Below the pieces are notes generated by a model that saw only the letters and a list, made by a program, of their open reading frames with translations, ran no database searches and had not been told where the DNA came from. A stretch of DNA of 49,238 nucleotides from NCBI GenBank assembly GCA_016713125.1, contig JADJPT010000025.1:12501-61738 (forward strand), written 5' to 3'. How positions within the stretch are numbered: the stretch's first letter is position 1; the number at the start of each line of letters is the position of its first letter. The translations under genes and the position numbers were made by a program. This document shows, piece after piece, positions 19,746 to 27,457 of the stretch. Origin of the DNA: Betaproteobacteria bacterium (lineage in GTDB: Bacteria; Pseudomonadota; Gammaproteobacteria; Burkholderiales; SG8-39).

Positions 19746-21149
19746 ATGAACATGCATGAAAACTTCTCCGAACTGGTGATCGATCCGGTATTGATCCGGA
19801 AATACGACGTCAACGGACCGCGTTATACCTCTTATCCGACCGCGGACAGGTTCGTCGAAGCGTTCGGTGCCGAGGCCTGTCGGCAGTGGCTCTCGAAGCG
19901 CAACATCGGCGGCATCAACCAGCCGCTCTCGGTCTATGTGCACGTGCCATTCTGCAACACCATCTGCTACTACTGCGCCTGCAACAAGGTGGTGACCAAG
20001 GACCACGGCAGGGCGGCGAAGTATATCAAATACCTCTCCCAGGAAATCGAGTTGCGCAGCAGCCTGCTCGGCGATGACGAGCGGGCGATCTGCCAGATGC
20101 ACTGGGGCGGCGGCACGCCGACCTTCCTGTCGCGCGAGGAGATGTCCGAGCTGATGGTCACGCTGCATCGCCATTTCAGCCGCGCACCGGGCGCCGAGTA
20201 CTCCATCGAGATCGATCCGCGCACGGTGCAGTCCGGCAGCATGTCTTTCCTCGCCGATCTGGGGTTCAACCGCATGTCCATCGGTGTCCAGGATTTCGAT
20301 CCGGCCGTGCAGCGGGCCGTGAACAGGCTGCAAAGCGAGGAGGAGACTGCCCGTGCGATCGACGAGGCGCGTCGCGCAGGCTTCACCTCGACGAACATGG
20401 ATCTGATCTACGGCCTGCCCAGACAGCACCTGGACGGTTTCGACGCCACGCTGGACAAGGTGATTGCGCTGTCACCGGATCGCATCGCGCTCTACAACTA
20501 CGCCCATCTGCCCACGGTGTTCAAGCCGCAGCGCCGCATCCACGAGGCCGATCTGCCCAGCGCCGAGGCCAAGCTGCAGATCCTCACGCTGGCGATCGGC
20601 AAGCTCACGCGCGCCGGCTACCGTTACATCGGCATGGACCATTTCGCCAAACCGGGCGACGACCTGGCCGTGGCGCAGCGCCAGGGCCGGCTGCATCGCA
20701 ACTTCCAGGGCTATTCGACCTACCCGGACTGCGACCTGATGGCGTTCGGCATTTCCGCCATCGGCCGGGTCGGTCCGACGTATTATCAGAACGTGAAGAC
20801 CCTGGACGAGTACTACGACACCCTGGATTCGGGCGAACTGCCGGTCATGCGCGGCATCGAGCTGACCCAGGACGATCTCCTGCGCCGGGCGGTGATCCAG
20901 GCGTTGATCTGCGATTTCCAGTTGTCCATTGAATCGATCGAAATCGCCTACCTGATCGATTTTCGCAAGTACTTCACCGAAGAAATGGCCGAACTCGAGC
21001 TGTTCCGGCGCGAGGGGCTGGTCGACGTCTCGCCCGAATGGATCACCATCACGCCGCGCGGTCGCATGCTGGTGCGGGCGATCTGCATGGTGTTCGACCG
21101 ATATCTTCGCGCCACCCGCCAGCGCGCGGGCTACTCGCGGTTGATCTGA
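19746..21149 (+). CDS. hemN: Oxygen-independent coproporphyrinogen III dehydrogenase
   Basis: A 467-residue radical-SAM enzyme decarboxylating coproporphyrinogen III to protoporphyrinogen IX without O2. The cluster motif is C70-x3-C74-x2-C77 in VPFCNTICYYCACNK. The N-terminal YDVNGPRYTSYPTADRF is diagnostic of true HemN, and GGGTPTFL, the Glu in SIEIDPRTV and the C-terminal HemN domain are present. I chose ATG 19746 over the upstream TTG. The FNR box ties it to low oxygen, supplying haem for cbb3. Confidence 0.97.
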   Translation: MNMHENFSELVIDPVLIRKYDVNGPRYTSYPTADRFVEAFGAEACRQWLSKRNIGGINQPLSVYVHVPFCNTICYYCACNKVVTKDHGRAAKYIKYLSQEIELRSSLLGDDERAICQMHWGGGTPTFLSREEMSELMVTLHRHFSRAPGAEYSIEIDPRTVQSGSMSFLADLGFNRMSIGVQDFDPAVQRAVNRLQSEEETARAIDEARRAGFTSTNMDLIYGLPRQHLDGFDATLDKVIALSPDRIALYNYAHLPTVFKPQRRIHEADLPSAEAKLQILTLAIGKLTRAGYRYIGMDHFAKPGDDLAVAQRQGRLHRNFQGYSTYPDCDLMAFGISAIGRVGPTYYQNVKTLDEYYDTLDSGELPVMRGIELTQDDLLRRAVIQALICDFQLSIESIEIAYLIDFRKYFTEEMAELELFRREGLVDVSPEWITITPRGRMLVRAICMVFDRYLRATRQRAGYSRLI

Positions 21150-21154
21150 ACGCC

Positions 21155-21868
21155 GTGGCCGACGCCCTGCCGCTGGCCGGCCTGCTGCTGGGCCTGGCTT
21201 CCGGGGTGCACTGCGTGGGCATGTGCGGCGGCATCGTCGCCGCGTTTTCGGCGCAGAACAGCGTACAGGGTCCCAGGCCGGCCGCGCGCTGGCCGCTGCT
21301 GCTGGCCTTCAATGCCGGACGGGTCTCGGCTTACACCCTCGCGGGGGCCGTGGCCGGCGCGGTCGGCGGCGCCGGCACCTACATGGGCGGGGTCATCGAC
21401 TTGCAAATGATTCTGTTCGTGCTCGCCAATGCGGCGTTGGTGCTGATCGGCTTGCACCTGGCCGGCGTGAGTTCCCTGCTGTCGCGCCTGGAACGCATCG
21501 GGCAGCCGGTGTGGCGCCTGATCGGGCCGGTCGCCGCGCGCTTCCTGCCGGCCGACACACCGGGCAAGGCGCTGCTCGCCGGCAGCCTGTGGGGCTGGCT
21601 GCCCTGCGGTCTGGTCTACGCCATGCTTGCCACCGCCGTGGCGGCGGGCAGTCCGTTGCGGGGGGCACTGGCCATGCTGGCCTTCGGCCTGGGAACCGTG
21701 CCCAACCTGATGCTGGCGGGAATGGCCTTCATGCGCATGCGGCACATCGTGTCGCGACCCGCAGTGCGTCTCGCGGCTGGCGGTCTGGTGCTCGGTTTTG
21801 GGGTGTTCGGTCTGGCACGCGCCGCCGATCTGGCGGATGCGGTCCGTCGCGGACTGTTGTGCCTGTAA
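21155..21868 (+). CDS. TauE/SafE-like membrane protein with HCxxMCG motif
   Basis: A protein of about 237 residues with six or so membrane helices. The start is inferred at GTG 21155, 5 nt after hemN. Near the N-terminus it has SGVHCVGMCGGI, the Cys/Met/His motif of the 'sulfite exporter TauE/SafE' relatives found beside cytochrome oxidase genes, and it has LWGWLPCGLVY further on. These residues suggest copper handling, but that is inference. Function is unproven. Confidence 0.82.
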   Translation: MADALPLAGLLLGLASGVHCVGMCGGIVAAFSAQNSVQGPRPAARWPLLLAFNAGRVSAYTLAGAVAGAVGGAGTYMGGVIDLQMILFVLANAALVLIGLHLAGVSSLLSRLERIGQPVWRLIGPVAARFLPADTPGKALLAGSLWGWLPCGLVYAMLATAVAAGSPLRGALAMLAFGLGTVPNLMLAGMAFMRMRHIVSRPAVRLAAGGLVLGFGVFGLARAADLADAVRRGLLCL

Positions 21869-21890
21869 GGCGCGTCAAGAGGAGAAAGGC

Positions 21891-22487
21891 ATGCACAAGG
21901 CAATAGCCGTGGTGCGCGATGAACACCGTTCCATCGCCGCCGTGCTGCACGGATTGAAGCATCTGGCCAGTCTGGCCAGCGGGACTTCGGTGCGGCCGGA
22001 TTTTGCGGTTTTTCGCGCCATGCTTTACTACATCGACGCGTTCCCGGAGACCCAGCACCATCCCAAGGAGGATGCCTTCCTGTTCGCCAGCCTGGAGCGG
22101 CGCCGACCGGAGACGGCCGAACTGGTCAGCGCGCTCAGGCGGGAGCACGTGCAGGGTGCCGAGCTGGTGCGCGACCTTGAGCAGGCCTTGCTGCGTTTCG
22201 AGACCCTGTGGCCCGAGGGCGCGGCGGCCTTCGCCACCGCAGTCGATGCGTATGCGGAATTCCACTGGCGCCACATGCGCAGGGAGGAGCAGGAACTGTT
22301 GCCTCTCGCGGAGCGCTATTTGACCGAGGCGGACTGGGTTGAGGTGGATACGGCATTCGCCGCCAACACCGACCCGCTGTCCGGAGGTGCCGCTGAAGAT
22401 GGCGAATTCTCCCGCCTGTTCACACGCATCGTGAACCTTGCACCGGCGCCGGTCGGTCTGGGTCGACCCTGGACGGGCACGGCCTGA
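21891..22487 (+). CDS. Hemerythrin-like di-iron protein
   Basis: A 198-residue helical protein starting MHKAIAVVRDEHRS after an AGAGGAG ribosome site. Hemerythrin ligands are visible: His in DEHRSI, THHPKEDAFLF-like QHHPKEDAFLF (HxxxE), EHVQGAEL, and FHWRHMRREEQELLP. Such cytoplasmic proteins bind or sense O2 or NO or store iron. It is third in the hemN transcript and so probably made under low oxygen. It has a C-terminal extension after the four-helix core. Confidence 0.9.
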   Translation: MHKAIAVVRDEHRSIAAVLHGLKHLASLASGTSVRPDFAVFRAMLYYIDAFPETQHHPKEDAFLFASLERRRPETAELVSALRREHVQGAELVRDLEQALLRFETLWPEGAAAFATAVDAYAEFHWRHMRREEQELLPLAERYLTEADWVEVDTAFAANTDPLSGGAAEDGEFSRLFTRIVNLAPAPVGLGRPWTGTA

Positions 22488-22495
22488 GTTGAAGC

Positions 22496-22520
22496 GGGAG
22501 CGTCCGCGAGGGGCGCTCCC
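22496..22520. terminator. Bidirectional hairpin between convergent genes
   Basis: A stem of about 10 bp (GGGAGCG...CGCTCCC extended inward by G-U and C-G pairs) with a 5-nt loop. It sits in the 47-nt gap between the hemerythrin stop and the convergent eRF1-like gene stop. There is no T run, so its strength is uncertain. Confidence 0.6.
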
Positions 22521-22534
22521 CGGAACGATCAAGC

Positions 22535-22927
22535 CTACTTCTGCAGACGCATCCGGTCGGCTGCCAGGAAGAACTTGCGGGCGTGGTTCAGCAGTTCGCC
22601 GTCGGTAGGGTGGTCCGCGTTCTCGACCGCCACGACTTTTGCCGCCACATCCTTGTGGTGGGTATCCAGATGCTTCTTGAACTCCTGTTTGGCGCTCGCC
22701 GGCCCGACCACCAGGATTTCCTGGGCGCCTTTCAGCGACTCGATCACGGCGTGGAAGTACGCAATATCCTCCGGGGCCTTACCCGACCCGACTGCGCCCT
22801 TGCGATGATGGATCTGGCGGTGCTTTCCATGCGCGTGAACCAGGGTGCGTTCGGCTGCGTCCTCGGTGAACTGCAGAACATGGGCTTCGGCGTGGTCCAT
22901 CCACACCACTGCATGAAAATGAGACAT
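22535..22927 (-). CDS. Bacterial eRF1-like (baeRF/'host attachment') protein
   Basis: About 130 residues starting at MSHFHAVVWMDHAEAHVLQF (ATG 22927), chosen over an ATG 51 nt upstream that lies in the preceding gene. It resembles the small bacterial proteins related to domain 2 of eRF1/Pelota: ILVVGPASAKQEFKKHLDTH is the typical central motif. These are thought to act on ribosomes or RNA, but functions are mostly unknown. It is the last gene of a UspA - DksA-like - eRF1-like transcript. Confidence 0.75.
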   Translation of the reverse strand: MSHFHAVVWMDHAEAHVLQFTEDAAERTLVHAHGKHRQIHHRKGAVGSGKAPEDIAYFHAVIESLKGAQEILVVGPASAKQEFKKHLDTHHKDVAAKVVAVENADHPTDGELLNHARKFFLAADRMRLQK

Positions 22928-22949
22928 GGATTCCTCTTGCTCCAGGTTG

Positions 22950-23346
22950 TTACAGGGTGGGTCGTTCGACGCCGCCATGCTCGCGCTCGTGGCGAGTCTG
23001 GCAAGCGATGCAGCGGGTAGCGTGCAGTTGCGCGGCGAGCCGCGCGAACGGGATATCGACGCCGCAATCGATGCATTCTCCGAAGGCGGAGGAATCCAGG
23101 CGGACCAGGGGCTGCTTCCAGCCCCTGCAATTCGCCCAGATCCCGCTGCAAGGACGCGATGTCCAGCGCCGATTCGAGATCGGCGACCGCCTCGTCGTCG
23201 ATCTCGCGCAGGTAGTTGGCCAGCGCGATCGTGTCGCGCTCGTCCGGGCGCTGCAGCGCGCTCGAGATCTCCTCGCGGAGCACGTCGGCGCGCGCCGTCA
23301 TCGAAGCCTGGAGCAGCGCGCGCTGTTCGTCGTTGTAGCGGCCCAT
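22950..23346 (-). CDS. DksA/TraR-type C4 zinc-finger protein, frame broken
   Basis: MGRYNDEQRALLQASMTARADV opens a coiled-coil-like N-terminus. After a frame break near 23108 (one extra base or two lost) it continues DSSAFGECIDCGVDIPF and HATRCIACQTRHE. This gives the C-x2-C ... C-x2-C finger of the TraR/DksA family, which binds the RNA polymerase secondary channel. Restored length is about 131 residues. It starts 4 nt after the UspA stop. Confidence 0.85.
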
Positions 23347-23350
23347 GGGG

Positions 23351-23797
23351 TCAGCGGCAGACCAGGACCGGGATCTTGGAGTGAGTCAGCACCTTGGTGG
23401 TTTCGCTGCCCAGCAGCAGCCCGGACAGGCCGCGGCGGCCGTGCGAGGCCATCACGATCAGATCGCACTTCTTGCCCTTCGCCGTGCGCACGATGGCCTG
23501 CCAGGGTTGGGCGTCGGTCACGCTCACGCCGGCAAATGTGACGCCGGCCTTCTGCGCGTCGGCGGCAACCACTGCCAAGGCGGCAGCGGCTTCCTTGGCA
23601 GTCGCTTCCTTGAACTTCTTGGGCGACATCTCGGGCATGTAGATGGCGGCTTCGCCGTACACCGGCGGCACGTACTCCGGCATCACGTAGACGCCGGTCA
23701 CTGCAGCGCCGAGGGATTTGGCAAGGCGGGTTGCAGTCTTGATCGCCTTCAGCGAGAGCTTGGAACCGTCGGTGGACACCAGTATGCGCTTGTACAT
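23351..23797 (-). CDS. Universal stress protein (UspA family) 1
   Basis: 148 residues starting MYKRILVSTDGSKLS at ATG 23797, preceded by AGGAGAAAC. An in-frame ATG 57 nt upstream lacks this site. A UspA fold with an ATP-binding signature (ASHGRRGLSGLLLGSETTKVL, G-2x-G-9x-G-S/T) is visible. It is first in an operon with the DksA-like and eRF1-like genes, and an FNR box lies upstream. UspA paralogues under Anr/FNR control support anaerobic survival in Pseudomonas. Confidence 0.94.
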   Translation of the reverse strand: MYKRILVSTDGSKLSLKAIKTATRLAKSLGAAVTGVYVMPEYVPPVYGEAAIYMPEMSPKKFKEATAKEAAAALAVVAADAQKAGVTFAGVSVTDAQPWQAIVRTAKGKKCDLIVMASHGRRGLSGLLLGSETTKVLTHSKIPVLVCR

Positions 23798-23852
23798 GTC
23801 GTTTCTCCTGAACTGTTGTTGTCTGCGTACGCCGTTGCGGTACATCCTGAAC

Positions 23853-23891
23853 ATTATGCTACTTAGTCCGGTTGCCGTTGACGTGGATCAA
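23853..23891 (-). promoter_or_regulatory. FNR box and -10 of the usp1 promoter
   Basis: TTGACGTGGATCAA (23878-23891) matches the FNR consensus at nine of ten positions. Reading on the minus strand, CATAAT (23858-23853) follows after 19 nt. No -10 is seen at the corresponding distance on the plus strand, so usp1 rather than the divergent nitronate monooxygenase is the likely target. Confidence 0.65.
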
Positions 23892-23985
23892 TCATCGTTC
23901 ACCGGCACCGTCGGTTGATCCAGAGCAAACGGCCGCCCGATGCCCCCGGTTAGCATGCTCGATGATCTGGTCGAGCGAGGCAGGC

Positions 23986-25161
23986 ATGTCCGGGATATCG
24001 GGTTTCTCACTGAAGGGGCGCGCCCTGTTGCCGGTGGTGCAAGGCGGGATGGGGGTGGGTGTCTCCGCGCACCGGCTGGCCGGCACGGTTGCCGGCGAGG
24101 GCGGGGTCGGCACGCTGTCCAGCGTGGATCTGCGCCGACACCATCCGGACCTGATGCTGGCGACCGGACGCAGCCGCGACAAGCAGGCGATCGACGCGGC
24201 CAACCTGGTGGCACTGGATCGCGAGATCAGGGCCGCGCGCGAACTGGCCGGTGGATGCGGCGCCATCGCCGTCAATGTGATGCGTGCGGTCTCCGAGTAC
24301 CCGGCCTACGTGCGCCAGGCCTGCGAGAGCGGGGCGAACGCCATCGTGGTCGGCGCCGGACTGCCCCTGGATCTGCCGGAGATGGTCGCCGACTACCCCG
24401 ATGTCGCCTTGATCCCCATCCTGTCGGAGGCGCGCGCGGTAGGCCTGGTGCTCAAGCGCTGGATGCGCAAGGGTCGCCTGCCTGATGCCGTGGTGATCGA
24501 GCACCCGCGCCATGCCGGCGGGCACCTGGGCGCGGCACGCATCGAGGATCTCGACGATCCGCGCTTCGATTTTGCACGCGTGCTGCCCGCGGTGTTCGAG
24601 TTGTTCGAGGAGCTGGGCATCGAGCGTGCCCGCATACCGGTCATCGTCGCCGGCGGGATCAACTCGCCGCACAGGTTGCGCGAGGCGCTCGCGCTGGGCG
24701 CCAGCGCGGTGCAGATCGGCACCGCCTTTGCCGTCACCCGCGAATGTGACGCGCATCCCGAGTTCAAGCGCGTGCTGGCCGAAGCCGGCGCGCAGGACAT
24801 CGTCACTTTCATGAGCGTGGCCGGCCTGCCGGCGCGCGCGGTGCGCACGCCCTGGCTGGAAACCTACCTGGAGCGCGAAGCCGTGCGACAGAAACGCGCG
24901 CGGCCGCGCGCCTGCACGATGGCTTTCGACTGTCTGGCCCACTGCGGCCTGCGTGACGGGCTCGATCGCGCCGGACAATTCTGCATCGACCATCACCTGG
25001 CCGCGGCCTTGCGCGGCGACGTGAAGCACGGCCTGTTCTTCCGCGGCGCCGACCCGGTGCCGTTCGGCGCCGAGATCCGCCCGGTGCGCGACCTGATGGA
25101 CCACATGCTGGAGCGCAACGCGGCGCGCGGTGAACCCGCAGCGATGTGCGCCGCGGCCTGA
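23986..25161 (+). CDS. Nitronate monooxygenase family flavoprotein
   Basis: A 391-residue FMN-dependent TIM-barrel protein. It starts MSGISGFSLKGRALLPVVQGGMGVGVS, with the class signature QGGMG, then AVNVMRAV, HPRHAGGHLG (His at the catalytic position), IVAGGINSPHRLREAL and GASAVQIGTAF. The family oxidises nitronates, with relatives acting as 2-nitropropane dioxygenase or enoyl reductase (FabK-like). The start is ATG 23986, since further upstream the frame overlaps the FNR-box region. The substrate is unknown. Confidence 0.9.
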   Translation: MSGISGFSLKGRALLPVVQGGMGVGVSAHRLAGTVAGEGGVGTLSSVDLRRHHPDLMLATGRSRDKQAIDAANLVALDREIRAARELAGGCGAIAVNVMRAVSEYPAYVRQACESGANAIVVGAGLPLDLPEMVADYPDVALIPILSEARAVGLVLKRWMRKGRLPDAVVIEHPRHAGGHLGAARIEDLDDPRFDFARVLPAVFELFEELGIERARIPVIVAGGINSPHRLREALALGASAVQIGTAFAVTRECDAHPEFKRVLAEAGAQDIVTFMSVAGLPARAVRTPWLETYLEREAVRQKRARPRACTMAFDCLAHCGLRDGLDRAGQFCIDHHLAAALRGDVKHGLFFRGADPVPFGAEIRPVRDLMDHMLERNAARGEPAAMCAAA

Positions 25162-25169
25162 ACGGTCGG

Positions 25170-25200
25170 TCGCCCGATCCACAGGGCGGCTTTCGGTTTA
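25170..25200 (+). terminator. Weak hairpin between convergent genes
   Basis: CGCCC - 8-nt loop - GGGCG followed by GCTTTCGGTTT, between the nitronate monooxygenase stop and the convergent Crp-family stop. The stem is short, so this is a tentative terminator. Confidence 0.35.
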
Positions 25201-25938
25201 CAGGCGGGCTGCGGCGGGCTGCGGCAATTGCCCGCTGCGGGCGACCTCCGCGAGTCGCCGCGGTGCGGGCAGCGTGATCTCCAACCGCGACACCGATACC
25301 AGCCCCGCGTCGCTCAGTTCGTGCAGGATCCGCGAGAAGGTTTCCTTGGTCACTCCCAGCCGCGAGGCAAGTACCGATTTGCGCGTCGGCAGTTGTACGC
25401 GTTGCATGGCATCGGCATCCGCCTCGTCGACTTGCGTCGCGGCCAGCGAACACAGGTAGGCGGCTACGCGCTGCACCCCGTTCTTCGCGGTATGCGACTG
25501 CAGGTCCTCGACCATCTCGAAGATCCTGCGGCTCAGCGTGGCGAGCATCGCGCGCAGCGCGGCAGGATCGGACTCGACGATCGCCATGATCGCATCGGCG
25601 GGCAGGAACAGCACCAGACTGTCGGTGAGCGCCTCGGCGCTCACCGGGTAGGGGTGCGGATAGAACACGGCAGGTTCGCCGAAGGTCTCGCCCGGTCCCA
25701 CCAGACGCAGCACCTTGGTGTGACCGCCGGGCTGGTTGAACGCGAGCTTGATCAGTCCGAACGCGACGGCATACAGTCCGTCGGCGTTGCCGCCCGAATC
25801 GTAGATGCGGTCGCCCTTGCGCAGTTCGATGCGACGGGCGGCGGCAGCCACCTCGGCCACGCGTGCCGGTGCGACGCTGCGAAACAGCGGCAGGGCGCAA
25901 AGCAGCGGTTCGATCGATGCGGGGCGGCGTGTGACCAT
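25198..25938 (-). CDS. Crp/Fnr-family transcription regulator
   Basis: About 246 residues from ATG 25938 (MVTRRPASIEPLL). An upstream ATG at 25977 is possible. The cyclic-nucleotide-binding barrel (GLIKLAFNQPG, GPGETFGEPAVFYP) is followed by a winged helix, VLASRLGVTKETFSRILHELSDAG, whose recognition helix has E-x-x-S-R as in FNR. The cysteine cluster of FNR is absent, as in Dnr/NarR-like members that sense NO or other signals. Two FNR-like boxes lie in the divergent intergenic region. Confidence 0.9.
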   Translation of the reverse strand: MVTRRPASIEPLLCALPLFRSVAPARVAEVAAAARRIELRKGDRIYDSGGNADGLYAVAFGLIKLAFNQPGGHTKVLRLVGPGETFGEPAVFYPHPYPVSAEALTDSLVLFLPADAIMAIVESDPAALRAMLATLSRRIFEMVEDLQSHTAKNGVQRVAAYLCSLAATQVDEADADAMQRVQLPTRKSVLASRLGVTKETFSRILHELSDAGLVSVSRLEITLPAPRRLAEVARSGQLPQPAAARL

Positions 25939-25999
25939 CGGCGGAGGGCGCTCAAGGGGGGATAATGCGTACAGCATGCCGTTTGCCCTGCCCGGGCGA

Positions 26000-26013
26000 T
26001 TGAGCAGGATCAA
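26000..26013. promoter_or_regulatory. FNR-like box (upstream member of a pair)
   Basis: TTGAGCAGGATCAA matches TTGAT-N4-ATCAA at nine of ten positions. It lies 41 bp, centre to centre, from a second box at 26041-26054, between the divergent Crp-family and usp2 genes. It may serve the Crp-family gene or act with the second box. Confidence 0.55.
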
Positions 26014-26040
26014 GGACAAGGCGGTGAACGGCCGTGTTAA

Positions 26041-26080
26041 TTGAGGTGGATCAAGCATGGTTTGCCACAGCCGCTAAAAT
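26041..26080 (+). promoter_or_regulatory. FNR box and -10 of the usp2 promoter
   Basis: TTGAGGTGGATCAA (26041-26054) is followed after exactly 21 nt by TAAAAT (26075-26080). Box-to-hexamer spacing is identical to the ccoI and ccoN promoters. Expected transcription start is near 26087, about 78 nt before the usp2 ATG. Confidence 0.78.
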
Positions 26081-26164
26081 GGCGGCATGAATGCGGGCCC
26101 GAGGGGTTCGCTTGCCGCAGCGTTCGCGTGCCGCAGGGTGCGCATATCTGGGAAAGGAGTTTTG

Positions 26165-26592
26165 ATGAAGATTCTGCTTGCTGTCGATGGATCAAGAACG
26201 CCATCGACGCCACCGTCAGCCTGATCAAGCACACCGACTGGTTTCGCGAGAAGCCCGCCGTGCGCCTCCTCACGGTTCACCTGCCGGTGCCCAAGGTCGG
26301 CGGCATGGGCGCCGTCGTCAGCCACGAAATGGTGCAGCGCTATTACGACGAGGAAGGCAGGAAGATGCTGGCCGACGCCGAAGTGCTGCTCAAGAATGCG
26401 GGCATCACCTTCAGCTCCGGGGTTCTGGTCGGCGACATCGCGGCGCTGATCTGCGCCGAAGCCGAGAAGGAGAAGTGCGACATGATCTGGATGGGCACGC
26501 GCGGCATGAGCGCGGCGGCCAACGTGTTCATGGGTTCGGTGGCGACCAAGGTCCTGCATGCGGCCAAGATGCCGGTCACGCTGGTCAAGTAA
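26165..26592 (+). CDS. Universal stress protein (UspA family) 2, frame broken near the start
   Basis: Begins MKILLAVDGS after GGAAAGGAG. One A appears lost near 26194 (expected DGSKNAIDATVSLIKH). From there the frame is open to LHAAKMPVTLVK. The ATP-binding signature is in WMGTRGMSAAANVFMGSVATKVL. Restored length is 142 residues, normal. It is followed by a CopZ-like gene and an acetyltransferase gene in the same direction, all downstream of an FNR-type promoter. Confidence 0.92.
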
Positions 26593-26603
26593 GGGAGCGC
26601 ATC

Positions 26604-26810
26604 ATGGAACAAGTCGAGTTCAAGGTCGAAGGCATGGATTGCGGCGGCTGCGTGAAGAGCGTGACGCGCATGCTGAACGGCGTACCGGGCGTCAGCAAGG
26701 TCGACGTGTCGCTCGAGCTTGCCAAGGCTGCCGTCGAGTTCGACGCGGCGCAGGCCTCGCTGGCCGACCTCAAGCGCGCGGTCGAGCGCGCCGGTTTCAA
26801 GGCGCCCTGA
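26604..26810 (+). CDS. CopZ-like heavy-metal-associated (HMA) domain protein
   Basis: A 68-residue single ferredoxin-like HMA domain starting MEQVEFKVEGMDCGGCVKSV, with the metal site M-D-C-G-G-C. It ends VERAGFKAP, the typical final strand. Such proteins carry Cu+ or related ions to P1B ATPases. Its likely FNR-driven transcript would supply copper for cbb3 assembly through CcoI (inference). Confidence 0.9.
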   Translation: MEQVEFKVEGMDCGGCVKSVTRMLNGVPGVSKVDVSLELAKAAVEFDAAQASLADLKRAVERAGFKAP

Positions 26811-26832
26811 GCGCCGCCGGCCGGGCTCCGGC

Positions 26833-27369
26833 ATGACCGCGTCGCGTCCGGAAGTCGAGGGCTGGCGCGAGTGCTGGACGCTCGGCACGGGGGAGCAGGT
26901 CACGGTGCGGCCGATCCGGCCCGACGATGCCGCGATCGAGCAGGAGTTCGTGCGCAACCTGTCGTCCGAATCCAAGTACAACCGCTTCATGGCCGAGCTG
27001 GCCGAACTCACCCCGCAGATGCTGGCGCGCTTCACGCGCATCGACTGGCCGCGCGACCTGGCCCTGATCGTCACCATTCCGGACGGCGGCCGCGAGAGGG
27101 AAATCGCCGTGGCCCGCTACGTCATGCTCAAGGACGGGGCCAGTTGCGAGTTCGCCATCGTGGTGGCCGACGCCTGGCAGGGGCACGGACTCGGCCATCG
27201 CCTGATGGAGGTCCTGATGCGCTTTGCGCGCGACGCCGGACTCAAGCGCATGGAGGGCTTCGTGCTGTCCGGCAATCTGAAGATGCTCGAACTGATGCGT
27301 GCGCTGGGTTTTGCCATCGGCCCCAGCGAGGAGGGGCCGATGGTCAAGCTGGTGGCCCGGGAGCTCTGA
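26833..27369 (+). CDS. GNAT-family N-acetyltransferase
   Basis: A 178-residue single GNAT domain from ATG 26833. The acetyl-CoA loop region is DAWQGHGLGHRLMEVLMRFA (Q/R-x-x-G-x-G/A), and the C-terminal strand is EGFVLSGNLKMLELMRALGF. It resembles the acetyltransferase part of Pat-type protein lysine acetyltransferases. Co-transcription with usp2 fits a stress role. The substrate is unknown. Confidence 0.88.
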   Translation: MTASRPEVEGWRECWTLGTGEQVTVRPIRPDDAAIEQEFVRNLSSESKYNRFMAELAELTPQMLARFTRIDWPRDLALIVTIPDGGREREIAVARYVMLKDGASCEFAIVVADAWQGHGLGHRLMEVLMRFARDAGLKRMEGFVLSGNLKMLELMRALGFAIGPSEEGPMVKLVAREL

Positions 27370-27457
27370 CCGGCTTGTGAAAGGCCGCTAGCCAAGCGCC
27401 GCGCCGGCGGATATGGTTGGCGCGCTTCGCATTCACTCCATCAGGCAGGACACCACG

